This document shows, in pieces, positions 1-11,614 of a stretch of DNA of 64,000 nt. The stretch covers positions 1,065,001 to 1,129,000 of the forward strand of contig OX345639.1 in NCBI GenBank assembly GCA_947044365.1, in the 5' to 3' direction. The notes under the pieces were generated by a model, which made no database searches, had not been told where the DNA came from, and saw nothing but the letters and a program-made list of their open reading frames with translations. Position 1 is the first letter of the stretch. Each line of letters opens with the position of its first letter. Position numbers and translations under genes: made by a program. The DNA comes from Petrosia ficiformis. Lineage: Eukaryota > Porifera > Demospongiae > Haplosclerida > Petrosiidae.

Positions 1-489
1 GGTCAGCATTGGTTGGGACTAACCACCTCTCAGATAATACATATATAGGCTACTGGAACAGTATTAAGTATATATATACTGGGTAAACAGCTAAATGCAA
101 AAGGTTAAAATCTAACCACATTCCCTCTACATGGTCTTGGTAGTACACTGTTGGTGACGTGGCATTTGCTAACAAATGCTCCCATAAACATAAAGTAATC
201 CATGTAAGTGCTCCTGCTCCAGCTAGTTTAAAATATTAATCCGATATACTAACAGATGTACATACCATATCTGGTTTGTTGTTGAAATCATGTGAGAACT
301 GACATTCATGACCTTTAGTACAACTATTAGTTATATAGTATCTGAAAAATAGACCATCTGAATACAACACCACTAATAATGATTATTGGTTCTCACTTGC
401 ATAGAGTCTTTGAAGTAGCCATCACATTAGTGGGTGGAGCTTGTAATTCATGGCACGCCCAATTAGTGATGAAGATGTCATTATAGATT
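1..489. other. 5' flank of the CARD-DD gene
   Basis: No conserved coding sequence was recognised here. The left part may belong to a neighbouring gene's non-coding sequence. An ATG at 450 opens a 64-codon frame that overlaps the main start at 490 in another frame, so it could act as an upstream ORF if transcription starts before it. I could not identify a core promoter element. Confidence 0.4.
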
Positions 490-2367
490 ATGGCATCAGG
501 GAAGCAGTCACAAGATCTACAGAAGATGGAGGCAACCTACTTACATGTATTACGAGTCAAGAGACAATTAATACACAGAGAGCTGCCAGATACGGAAGCT
601 CTTCTACAAGACTCCAGACTTTATCATTTATTCACTCCATTTGAAAGAAATAAGATTATTAGTCCATATACTCCTACAGAATGTGCAGAGGAGATGATAC
701 AAGCTTTAGAATGTAAGGGTTACGAATCATATGAAACATTTATATTAGTACTTCAAGAGTTCCGGCCTTCCTTGGCTCAGAAGTTAATGACAGCCGAAGA
801 AGAGGTATTGAGGACGAAGAGTAACGAATTAGGTAATCTGTCAAATTCTACATGTAGTTCAAGTGTATCATCAGGAGATACTAGTCCAATGAACACACCA
901 GGTAAACATGGAGTAACAATAGAAGAGTGAACCATTGACTAGGATTGGATATCTTTGTTTAAAGTCATGTAATCATTATACTTATGTCTCAGAAATTGTC
1001 AATGTGTGAGAGGCCTAGTCACAGGTATGCAGCCACTTTAATTAATGGGTGTGGCTACAAAATAATTGGTATTCAGGAAGAGTTAAACATGTATCACTAA
1101 GCTTAGTTACCAATTGCGTTTTCTTACTTGTCCAAATTACATAAGGATTTGATCAAAAATATTTGCAAATTTATTCTCTATAAAGTAATTAATAAAGGAT
1201 TAATTAATAAAGGATTAATTGATGGAGCTAATGATTAAACACATTGCCTTCATCAAATAAGTATCTGCTAAACCAACAACAAGGATCTAATGAAGGATGG
1301 ATGCATTCATACTCTTCTATATGTTTTCTTTACAGTTAGACATGTTACCGAACCTGTGATACAAGTAATGAATAGAGTACAGTTAGATGATGGAGAAGAA
1401 GATGGTATGTTTATAATAAAAATTTATTAATGTTTGTGTATTTACATGTACAGGTAGTGATTCACATGTACACACATATGACCGGTACATGTACATATAC
1501 ATGTAGATACATACTTAATATATGAACACAATTCTTTAACACATTAAATCTGTGTATACTGTGAACTTTGAACTTATTATTGTAATTTATATGGATTCGA
1601 TTGGGTATACAATAGTGTGTTTTGTGTGTTCATCTCCAGTTGTATTTGTAGTTCTAGTTATAGTTATTGTTGTAGTTACTGTTTTGATTGTATATTATCG
1701 AGAATATAACAATCTGTACGTGCCTATGTACATGTACTGGTAGTATTATATACATATTACTGTATATAATATGTGTCTATGTACATGTACTGGTAATAGT
1801 ATGTATATAATTATTACTATGTGTCTATGTACATGTACAAATGATAGTATGTACATGTACTGTATTGAGTATGTGTCTGTGTACATGTACTGGTAATAGT
1901 ATGTACAATTGTACATGCACTGTAAAGAAAATGTATCTATGTACATGTACTGGTAATAGTATGTACATATTACTGTAATCATCATGTGTCTATGTACATG
2001 TACTGGTAAATAGTATGTACATGTGAGATAATATAAATTTTCTCCATTAGCTGGATGTTTTGATTTCAATGAGCCTGGATCTGGCCCATGGTACCACATC
2101 AGTAAAATGAGTATTTCATGTCGGAACCTGCTAGCACATGAGCTAAATGATCGAAAAACCTTTGTAGAGTTTTGTCATGCAATGAAAGTGGACGAACACC
2201 TCATGAAGGTTTCTCAGAGATCTAGAGACCCGACAGGATATCTACTACAGGAAATGAAGAGTCATCCCGATGCAACTTTTACTAGACTTGAAAGAGCACT
2301 TCTACAAATTAATAAACGACAGTTATACGAGTCAATGAAAAAACTGAATGATAATTCATTACGATAA
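490..2367 (+). CDS. CARD plus Death-domain adaptor (CRADD/RAIDD-like)
   Basis: Three exons: 490-901, 1336-1404 and 2051-2367, phase 1 at both junctions, giving 265 residues. The start at 490 is the first ATG after an in-frame stop (484-486). Residues ~13-107 resemble a CARD: a six-helix pattern starting MEATYLHVLR and ending near LQEFRPSLAQKL. A Ser/Thr-rich linker (~112-140) and a short acidic exon follow. The last ~90 residues resemble a Death domain, with the LLQEMKSHPDATFTRLERAL block matching the helix 5-6 region of the fold; the usual Trp of that helix is Met here. In vertebrates this domain order (CARD then DD) is that of CRADD, which links PIDD to caspase-2. I infer an adaptor in apoptotic or inflammatory signalling. 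Orthology is not proven, because CARD/DD combinations have arisen more than once in invertebrates. An AATAAA overlaps the stop. Confidence 0.72.
1745..2030. repeat. GTACATGTAC-rich minisatellite in CARD-DD intron 2
   Basis: Roughly six imperfect copies of a unit built on TGTGTCTATGTACATGTAC followed by TGGTAATAGTATG fill most of the second intron. The 117-codon open frame on the minus strand here is a by-product of the repeat. Confidence 0.8.
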
Positions 2368-2372
2368 ATAAA
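2367..2372 (+). terminator. Poly(A) signal of the CARD-DD gene
   Basis: AATAAA begins on the last base of the TAA stop codon (2365-2367). T-rich sequence follows. A very short 3' UTR is inferred. Confidence 0.6.
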
Positions 2373-2500
2373 TTTATAAATTGTGTTTTATTTTCATGTA
2401 AAATTTTAAATCCATCAAAAATTTTAGAACTGAAATACTGTTATGTGATTTATTTTAAAACTCAAATTATTATTAATATGTGATATATCTGTGTACATGT

Positions 2501-2501
<1 letters not shown>

Positions 2502-2541
<40 letters not shown>
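2502..2541. repeat. (GT)n microsatellite between convergent genes
   Basis: About 20 uninterrupted GT dinucleotides in the 206-bp gap between the stop codons of the CARD-DD gene and POLK. Confidence 0.95.
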
Positions 2542-2545
<4 letters not shown>

Positions 2546-2552
2546 TTGATTC

Positions 2553-2558
2553 TTTATT
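2553..2558 (-). terminator. Poly(A) signal of POLK
   Basis: AATAAA on the minus strand about 16 nt after the POLK stop (2574-2576), supporting the terminal exon chosen. Confidence 0.6.
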
Positions 2559-2573
2559 ATGTACTCAATATCT

Positions 2574-5500
2574 TCATAGTTGCTTAAAAAACACGTCCAA
2601 AGGTAAATATTGTATATTAGTCACCTCAGAATGACCACTCTTCTTCCTATTATGAGGGAAATGTTAATATGAAAGTAAAAGTATTCTTATGAATATTAGC
2701 CATGAGTGTTGAAGCCATGAGTGTTGAAGCCATCTGTACTAACTATTACATGTATTCCTACCAAATAAAACCTGTTCGTAAATTAAAACTCATTCTTTAG
2801 TACTTAACTAAAGATACAATTACACGACAATGTACTATCCCTCTCTCTGTTCATCCATCCATCCATCATCCATCCCTCCTTCCATCTCAAATTCTCAATG
2901 TATATAGTTAGATATAAAATTCAGACTCACTTGTTTTTATAGTTTCCTTTATCTATACCTTTGACCCTACTTTTCATTGGTGATGTACCCTTGTAATAGT
3001 CTTTCTCCGGCAATGTACCTTTGTGAGAGTGTGATTTACACTTGTAACAATCTTTCTCTGGTGATGTACTCTTGTGAGAGTGTGATGTACACTTGTGATA
3101 GTCTTTCTCTGGTGATGTACTCTTGTGAGAGTGTGATGTACACTTGTGATAGTCTTTCTCTGGTGATGAGGTGATCACTGATTGATTAAGACACTCATCA
3201 ATATGTTGATTTAATTCAATATTGTCTCCTATTATTCTTTTTGAACATACCGGACATTTTACTGTCTATAAGAGAAAGAATAAAGAGAGGTAAAGGGAAG
3301 AGGAATGTAGCAGAAGAAACAACTAAGAAAGAGGATGAGGGAGAAATGACTGAAGAGGAGAGGGCAGCCTTCGCTCTACACTCATTGAAGGGTACAGTCC
3401 CTCTCGTATCATTCCCCATCAGTTATACCCAGTGTAAGTACTGAAGGGTACAGTCCCTCTCGTATCATTCCCCATCAGTTATACCCAGTGTAAGTACTGA
3501 ATTGATTTTGATATTCATAAATATTTTGAAGAATTTGCTTTTATGCAGGCACAAAACATTTTCAATAGTCATTACAACTGTGTACTCCCCTTATTGTGAA
3601 GATGAAGGGAGACACGTACTTCTCTTCCTTGAACAGAACTTATTCCAATTTTGTTACTATCAGCTTCTTTAACTGACAAATCTCTCTCATCTTCAGTAAC
3701 ATTATTCTTCATTCTTTTGCAACTACCATCTTGCTGAAAGTAGCTATCCAACGTAGCAGCTCTTTTACGATGTTGTTCTATTTCTAATGCAGAAAGCCTC
3801 ACACCTATTATTATGATATTAAAATTAACAATGGATCTTAAATCATCATCCTAACCACAAACTATATCGGAAAATCAATTTATATAATCTACTATCAAGA
3901 CTTGTAAATTATATTCATATTATACTACAACATGTAAACATGTAAACATGTAATCTTCTATTGTTCTATAAAACATTGTACATGTAATTGCATATCTACA
4001 AACAACAGAACAATACTTGTAATTGTGTTATTCATTATAGTACATAAACATGTAATCTTCTATTGTTCTATAAAACAATACTTGTAATTAATAGGTTATT
4101 CGTAATTGTATGGACATGTAATCTTCTATTGTTTTAAACACAAGACTTATAAATACAATAGCAGATTATAAAGGCAAATCGTTTACCCATTAATCTCAGT
4201 CTGAGAGGAGAAGGTGAACAATATTTCATTTCTGCATGAAGTAGTTGGCTAGCAATCTGGTACAGATCGTGGAAAGAGCTGATTGGATGAGGGACAGATA
4301 AAGAACGTTGCTTGACTTCAAAATGAATTGTTTTCATTTTCAGAGTAACAGTACGACCCTATAATAACACAATGGTAACAATTATAAGTAGTTTGGGAGT
4401 TTCGGTATGTAATATTTGTGCTATAAATAGAATCCTCATAGGGTCCCACCCAGTAGCTTGTCAATCCTCATAGGGTCCCCAGTTACCCATGGTGGTGTCT
4501 CATAGGGTCCCACCTATATAGTAGCTTGTCAATCCTCATAGGATCCCCAGTTATCCATGGTGGTGTCTCATAGGGTCCCACCTAGTAGCTTGTCAATCCT
4601 CATAGGGTCCCACCCAGTAGCTTGTCAATTTTTATAGGGTCCCCAGTTATCCATGGTGGTGTCTCATAGGGTCCCACCTAGTAGCTTGTCAATCCTCATA
4701 GGGTCCCCAGTTACCCAAGGTGGTGTCTCATAGGGTCCCACCCAGTAGCTTGTCAATCCTCATAGGGTCCCACCCAGTAGCTAGTCAATCCTCATAGGGT
4801 CCTAAGCTTATGTACCTTCAGTTTCTCTTCAGCTATTTCTTCGACTAGTGATCGACATAAATCTTGACACTTGAGAAGTAGTTCTTCTGGTTTGCTTAAC
4901 TCGGCAAAAGTTCTAATATAATTACGTATGTATATAATTATGTATATAATTATAATATAATATTATCTATATATATATATATATATATATATAGATACAC
5001 AGACACATACCTCTCTGTACTAATACTTTTTCTCTCCCATTCACTGTTTAAAGAAAGAAAAGAACAATGGAGTTACTTTCAATGCCAATAATGGGAAGTT
5101 AGTTAAAGTCTGTTCACATTGAAGTGAATGATCTTTAATTAACACCCTTTCAGTAAGTTGTACACTATATATAACCAGGGGTGTGGAAATTGAGCCAACT
5201 ACAGGACATTTTGACCTATTTTCACCACTCTTGTCCTGCTCCCCATATACTTTGTATACAGTTCGGTTTCAATTCACCGGACATTCACTAGATTTTTCGG
5301 ACAATGTCCTGTATGACTGGCTGTTTCCACACCACTGTATATAACTAAAACTTTGTAAATATTGGCTATATTTTCTCATAAGAGAAGAGTTCATACCTAT
5401 GGACTTCATTTGATCCTAATCCCATTGCTATTTTTAAGAAATGGCGAGATGAGGTCTCTGAGAACAGAACTTTGAGTTCACCTCTTTTGTTATATAGGTC

Positions 5501-7427
5501 TTGACATGTTTTGATACTCAGAGCATTCAACATCTTTTCAGTGACTTTTCCAATACCTGAAACCTGTTATAAAAAAAATCTATTCTGAAAATGAACTTTT
5601 CAATGGGATCATACTGAAGCTATTATTTACTATAAATGGAGAACAGAAACGATCCAGCTGGGATTTCAAAAGAAGATCCTCTAATTCCGGATGCTCCCTT
5701 TGCCTCCACCCCCCTGTTCATACTCCACTGACGTACAGGCTTACCTTTCTAATTGGTAACTTTCTCACAAATTCTATCACACTCTCTCTTGATGGTTCTA
5801 GAAAGAACTGTCCATTTGGTTTATTCATATCTGAACAAATCTTTGCTAACATCTTATTTGGTGCAATGCCAGCACTAGCAGTTAGTTTGGTTTTCTCTTG
5901 AATTCTCTGTCGTATCTCCTTCACAACTCTCTGTGCACACTCCCAGTACCCTTTTGATAACTGATAAAGTCCACAACTGTAACTCAAATTATCATAACTA
6001 CTTTCAATCTCATTTTGCAAACCGGTTTTATCAAGTTCAGAAGAAACATCAAACGAAGATTGTGCATGTAAAACAGTGTCTTGATCAGACAATGGAGGGA
6101 CTTTAGTAGCATCACTAGTAATTATACATTCTTGATGTACATCATCTCTATCAAGTTCCAAATCTACAGAAACGTTCTCAGCCCCTTCGATTTTCATTAA
6201 CTGTGTCACATAACTAGTTAAATCAAGAAATGCCTCGTCTAACCCCACTGAACTAAAATGAGGATCATACTCTCTTAAAATATCCCTCACTTCTTCACTG
6301 ACTTGTTTATACTTGTCAAAATGAGGTTTCACTATTATTAACTCGGGACATAGTTTCTTAGCTATAAACCCAGGCATTGCAGCTCTGACTCCAAATCTCC
6401 TCGCTACATAGTTAGAAGTACTCTATATTTATAGAAAAGGTTTGAACAATTTTATGGTGATTGAAGTAGCAAAAACACATGTACGTATTTAAAACTATGA
6501 ATTTATAATGAACTCAGTTTCGACTCAATATGATTCTATAGCTCGTTCACATTGACAGTGACCTCAAAATTAGGATTTGATGATTTTATATGTACTATAG
6601 TGTATAGTTTTAGGTTAATACATGATTATACTGTGACTCAATAATGAAGCAATGGATTGAAATTTGACATACACATAAAAGAATGAGAAGGGGTAAAAAA
6701 GATTGTTGGAAATTTCAAACTAAAATTATGAATTTTTTCAGAAGTCAAGGTGAATGTAAATGACCTTTACTTTAATAGACTGAAAATGACTGATTGTATT
6801 CTGTCATTAAAAGGGATTATTATTGTGTATAATTGTCAGAAAATTGGATCCACCCATGATGTACTATCACTGACAACTATATGACCTTACCAACATTGAA
6901 GAACCTCCGACGGCCATTGGAACATCCTTTAACTTTGGATTATCTCTAATTTCTACAGCAGCATAAAATGCATCCATATCAATATGTACAACGATATGTC
7001 TTGAGTCACGTGACCATACGAGTTTTTCTATCTCAGAATCAGCTAACTGCTGTGCTTTCAACAACTCCGCTTTTGTTACCCGTTTGAGACGTTCCAGCAT
7101 CTCATTGACTCGTAAAGACACCTTCTTCTCTCGCTGGATTTCTTGTTCGTAGAATTTTGATCCTTTCGATGTTTCTAAAATTATTTGGTTGATTTTTGCT
7201 TTGTCTAGACCCTCCATACCAGCTTTGTGTGTGTTTACACCAATTCTTGATAATGGAGGAGATGAAGAAATGTTTGCAGAGGAACATGGAAGATTGGTGT
7301 CTAAACTGGATTCCTGTGCTGAATGTTTGTCATTGTTTTTGCTGGTGATATTTTCCACAGGTGATGAAATTTGATCATAAGTTTCCATCCAATTCTCTTC
7401 TTCACTGAAGTCAGAATTATCCTCCAT
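2574..7427 (-). CDS. POLK: DNA polymerase kappa (Y-family translesion polymerase)
   Basis: Nine exons on the minus strand: 7427-6891, 6422-5745, 5563-5397, 5043-5011 (33-nt microexon), 4912-4816, 4358-4187, 3804-3620, 3265-2931, 2646-2574. All phases agree; 2277 nt, 758 residues. The N-terminal clasp contains [17 protein letters not shown] (~70-85). Catalytic acidic residues lie in [12 protein letters not shown] (~150) and VGLDEAF (Asp-Glu ~241-242). The thumb HhH is [12 protein letters not shown] (~406); the little finger includes GRTVTLK and LRLRLMGVR. One UBZ4 zinc finger follows, CPVC...HIDEC (Cys627, Cys630, His644, Cys648), then a 17-residue tandem repeat. The C-terminal PIP-box-like LDVFFKQL matches the terminal LDIFF motif of vertebrate POLK. 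Known role: bypass of minor-groove guanine adducts and extension of mismatched primers, recruited by ubiquitinated PCNA. An insertion rich in Asp/Ser lies between the palm motifs, as in vertebrate POLK. Vertebrate POLK has two UBZ fingers; I see one. Confidence 0.96.
2931..3178 (-). repeat. POLK: Coding minisatellite in POLK exon 8
   Basis: 51-bp units in frame encode about four copies of the 17-residue unit [17 protein letters not shown], degenerating toward the C terminus. Each good unit carries the metal-ligand-like pattern H-x-C-x3-H-x-H. The array lies directly after the UBZ finger and before the final PIP exon. Confidence 0.9.
3387..3498. repeat. 56-bp tandem duplication in POLK intron 7
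   Basis: Two near-identical copies starting GAAGGGTACAGTCCCTCTCG, at 3387 and 3443. The preceding stretch (about 3246-3436) is open on the plus strand with a Lys/Glu-rich translation. Confidence 0.9.
4425..4800. repeat. CATAGGGTCC minisatellite in POLK intron 5
   Basis: About 14 copies of a TCATAGGGTCCCACC / TAGCTTGTCAATCC pattern, with an alternate CCCAGTTAYCCATGGTGGTG segment in some units, giving a mosaic array. It ends about 15 bp before exon 5. Confidence 0.92.
5168..5345. mobile_element. hAT-like MITE (family A) with intact target duplication
   Basis: A 162-bp element (5176-5337) starts CAGGGGTGTGGAAA and ends TTTCCACACCACTG. The ends form an imperfect ~33-bp inverted repeat that includes CAGGACA/TGTCCTG. 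It is flanked by the exact 8-bp direct repeat TATATAAC (5168-5175 and 5338-5345). CAG-starting ends and an 8-bp duplication are typical of hAT elements. There is no coding capacity. It lies in POLK intron 3. Confidence 0.88.
6423..6890. other. POLK intron 1
   Basis: 468-bp intron. It contains one copy of a dispersed element (6541-6775, listed separately). Nothing else was recognised. Confidence 0.7.
6541..6775. mobile_element. Dispersed repeat family D, copy 1
   Basis: This ~235-bp segment runs from GTTCACATTGACAGTGACCTC to AATGTAAATGACCTTTA. It shares order and wording with 58735-58965 in a UBR4 intron, for example AGTGTATAGTTT, ACTCAATAATGAA and TATGGATTG-like blocks. The ends are loosely inverted (GTTCACATT versus AATGTAAAT), suggesting a diverged MITE. 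Confidence 0.6.
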
Positions 7428-7527
7428 GATGATTGGATTTAATTACAGGGTTTAACTCTCATTGTCTATTGAAATTCTGCAGTGAATGGAAACACAGTTG
7501 ATATGAACTGTTGTTTCGTTATGAACA
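7428..7527. promoter_or_regulatory. Presumed bidirectional promoter, POLK/COLGALT
   Basis: The two start codons, on opposite strands, are 100 bp apart, so any core promoter and both 5' UTRs must lie in or overlap this gap or the first exons. An out-of-frame ATG just upstream of the COLGALT start could begin a short uORF. Confidence 0.6.
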
Positions 7528-10500
7528 ATGACTGGAGGAAGAGCAACAGTATGTACTTTATTGTTTCTTCAGCTCTTATTATTTGTAGCTGTGAAAACAG
7601 TCGAAGACTTGGAGCAAAGAGATGACAAATTATCAAGTAGCAGAATTGTTGGGGAGCAGCAGCAACCACTTGTGTTTCTGGCTGTCATTGCAAGAAATGT
7701 AGCACATTCGTTTCCAAATTACATGGGATATTTAGAGAGAATGAACTACCCAAAGAAAAGAATATCTGTAAGGTTAGTAAAAAAAACTAGAACTTTGAAG
7801 AGTACTTCAACTTGACAAGCATCTGTGTACTAAATTACTACGAGTTACAACTCATTACACAGATAGAAGTGTTCTATTTCTTGTAATTTAAACAGTGACT
7901 TGAATTCATCACCAAAATTAAGTCATATTGAACTGTTTAAACCTAGTCTTGACTATAATCATAATATATACATGTACTTACTACATTCAACTCAACTTCT
8001 TTGCGGTTTATTACCAAAGCTCAAGACGAGAACAACAGAACACCCATCCTTTTGTACTGTTTTCTGCTTGCAAAAGATACTTACTTTTCTGATATCCACA
8101 ATACATGTATATTGATTAACACCTGTGTCATCCAATCATCCATTGACTCGACTCATCAATCCATTCAGTTCAATTTACCCTTTGGGCAATATCCTGTACT
8201 GCAAACAAGTACAGCTAGTTCTAATTAATTAGTCTATTTGTATTGATATCACCCACTTTCTTCCCACTCTTAGTATATATACAGATCACAATTCAGACAA
8301 CACGTCTAGTCTACTTATGGAATGGTCATCAAGAGCCAGATCTGTATATCATAGCATCCATTATAATGAAGAGACTGAGTGGTTATATACTAGCACGGAA
8401 CCTTTTGAATGGCATACTGAGAGGGTAAGACGCATGTGTCAACTACGTCAGAAAGCCTTAGAGGATGCTCAAGAGTTAAGAGCCGAGTATATTTTAGTGA
8501 GTGGGAGTATGCATTAGAAAATATAACCAGATGTGTTTGTATAGTGGGCTTTTCATAACAGCAACAGAGTTTGTGGTACTTTATAAAGTATATCAGATTG
8601 TGTACAATTGGGATATGTTGAAATATTGAACCAACTGTAAGACATTTAGATTTATTCTCATTACTCTTGTCCTGCTCCTTATATACTTTGTTGTATATGA
8701 ATCAGTTTCAATTTACCAGACATTCACTGGATGTATCAGGCAATGTCCTGTATGACTGGCTATTTCTATACCACTGTATACAATAGAGATTAGTATACCA
8801 TAACAGAGTTTTACTATACCTCTTCTCTTTTATAGTATGTTGATTCAGACAACTTTATTGTCAATCCCGAGACACTCAATAAATTAATAGAAGCAAAGAA
8901 GTGAGTTTTCATTTCATCACTTCATTATTTATGTTTGTTTGTTTTAGTTATAACTAAATTACAATTCTACATCGGCCAAATTACCACCAATTGTAATATT
9001 TTTTATAACTAAGAAAATGGACATAACTGACTTAAAATATTCAATTCATGTCAATTTGCTGGTTCACTGGATAAATAGATATACACAGTGAAACCTCTTC
9101 ACACACCTTAGGACTAGTGTCCTGTAAATGAAAGTGTCCTTTATTAAATGTCATTTAATACACAAATTGTATTGTATTGAGATAAAGACATGTGTCCTTA
9201 GTGTGGAGGTGTCCTTGATTTGAAGTGTCTTTTATCAGAAGTTCAGCTATATGCATGTAGTAATTAGGGCAAGCCTGAGTGAGCCCCACACTAGGGAGTT
9301 AACATTGGTACTGAAATTGCTCTCTTTCTATGTGTTTTACGTAAAACCACATGTTTGCTGTGTAAGTAATACCACATGTTCTATTTAGTGCACATACTCA
9401 GATATTATTTGAACACATTGCTACCATTGTCTATAACAATGTCTTTAATCTCTACTATGCTGATCAGGGATATAGTGGCTATCCATCCGCTTTCAGCATA
9501 AATAGATCATGTCCAGCATTCTTGTAGTAAATGTACTATCGATTTTTCTAAGTATTTAATGACTACATGTATCTCTTTTAAACAGACCAATCGTTGCTCC
9601 TATGTTAATTGTTGATGATACACAAGCATTCTCTAACTTCTGGGCAGGACAAGATGAGCATGTAAGCTAAGTATAATAATTAAAACTGAGCTCATTAATA
9701 TTCAGGACAATCAGGGAACAGACAAAAACCTTTGATTATAGATATTAACAGTGTTCTTGCTAAGCCTCTATGGTGAACCTATGATGCACAATAGTAAACT
9801 CCTGATGCACCAAAAGGTATTCCAAATGACACAGTAGCATTCTGTTAAGTGGGTCAAGCACTAGAAAATCCATTGACATTGACCCACACTTGAAATTCCT
9901 TAGCAAGAACACTGGATATTCAGTAGTCTTAAATGTTTGTACATATATTACACTGTACTATATACTTGAATTGCATATGAGAATGTGAATTTGACTTGGC
10001 TACTATGCATGCACACAACGAGCCTTTATTGCATGTTTCCATAGCAATTTCATGAATTTATAATGAGCTCAGTTTTAATGTGAGTGTATTTAAGTGTAAA
10101 GCTGTTTATTCTCCTCCGTTTTTTCGTAGGGTTACTATGTTAGAACAGATGAATATATTCCTATACTAAATAGGGAACGTAAAGGATGTTTCAAAGTTCC
10201 TTTGGTCCACTGCACTTACCTGATTGATCTTCGTACAGAAGCTTCAAAAAGTCTTGCGTACTGGCCTGCACCTAAAGAATACAAATGGGATCTGGATGAT
10301 ATTATCTTATTTTCATATTCTGCTCGTAAAAATGGTAATGAAATGATGTGCTGAGATATGTGTGGGGGGAATGGAGATACAGGAAGACCATGAGAGAGGA
10401 GAGGGAGGAAGAGTTATTTTGGATTGATGGATGAATGGATGAATGGATAGATGGATAAATGGATGGATGGAAGGATGGATGGATAAATAGATAGATAAAT

Positions 10501-11421
10501 GATGGATGGATGGATGGAAGGATGGATGAATAAATGGATGGATGGATGGATGGATGGAAGGATGGATGGATAAATGGGATGGATAAATGGATGGATGGAA
10601 AGATAAATGGATGGATGGATGGATAAAGGGATGGATGGATAGATGGAAGGATGGATAATGGATGAATGAATGGATAGAGGAGTTGCTTAACACAATTACT
10701 ATTAATATCTTCTACTAGGTATTGGGATGTATGTATTGAATACAGAGTATTTTGGTCACCTAATGAAACCATGGGTGTACACATCATTAGAAGAGGCGAC
10801 TAGTCACTTTTTATACTGGAAGTTAAAAACTATTGGTACATATACTGTACATACAAGCTGACATACTTGTTGTGTGTGTGTGTTTGTACATACTTTTCTA
10901 TTTTATTATATATAGTATTTTATCCTCCATTACCTGTAAGTGAATTCATAACACTTCCTCCAAGACAAAAGGATAACTGTGGATTAGATGCTGTAAGTGA
11001 ATATAACTGGGTGCCTTGATTGATGAGGTATAATTGTTTAATTTTGCAATCAACTGTTGAGATACAATAAAATAGCTCACCACTGCAAACAACAATACTC
11101 TATAGCTCATACTAATCTACAGTGCAATCTACAATCACATCATAGCTATTGTCTGCATAGTAATACACTATGCCGCCATAGACTGTTGCTTCCATGTCAG
11201 TTATTACATGAATTATTTTATAGGTTTATATGATCAGTTTATTGAGAAGACCCGAGAGAAGGAATAGAATGCTTGCTTGTCTTGACGAGTTGGGTTTTGA
11301 TTATACTCCTTTTGATGCCATTGATGGAAGGTCAGTTACAGTACTATCTATCTATCCATCTATCTATCTATTTATCTATCCATCTATCCATCTATCTATC
11401 TATTTATCTATCCATCCATCC

Positions 11422-11472
<51 letters not shown>

Positions 11473-11564
11473 CATCAATCCCATCCATCCATCCTTCTAT
11501 CTATCTGTTTGCCTAGCTATGTTTCTATGTTATGTATTATTATTATCATTATTATTATTATTAT

Positions 11565-11614
<50 letters not shown>

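Noticed and set aside
4425..4800. Alternating repeat/spacer look of the CATAGGGTCC array considered as CRISPR
   Set aside because: The 'spacers' are themselves repeated, and the array is in a POLK intron.
7900..8228. Overlapping frames of 71-75 codons in COLGALT intron 1
   Set aside because: Flanking exons join in phase without them, and the translations resemble no part of the GT25 family.
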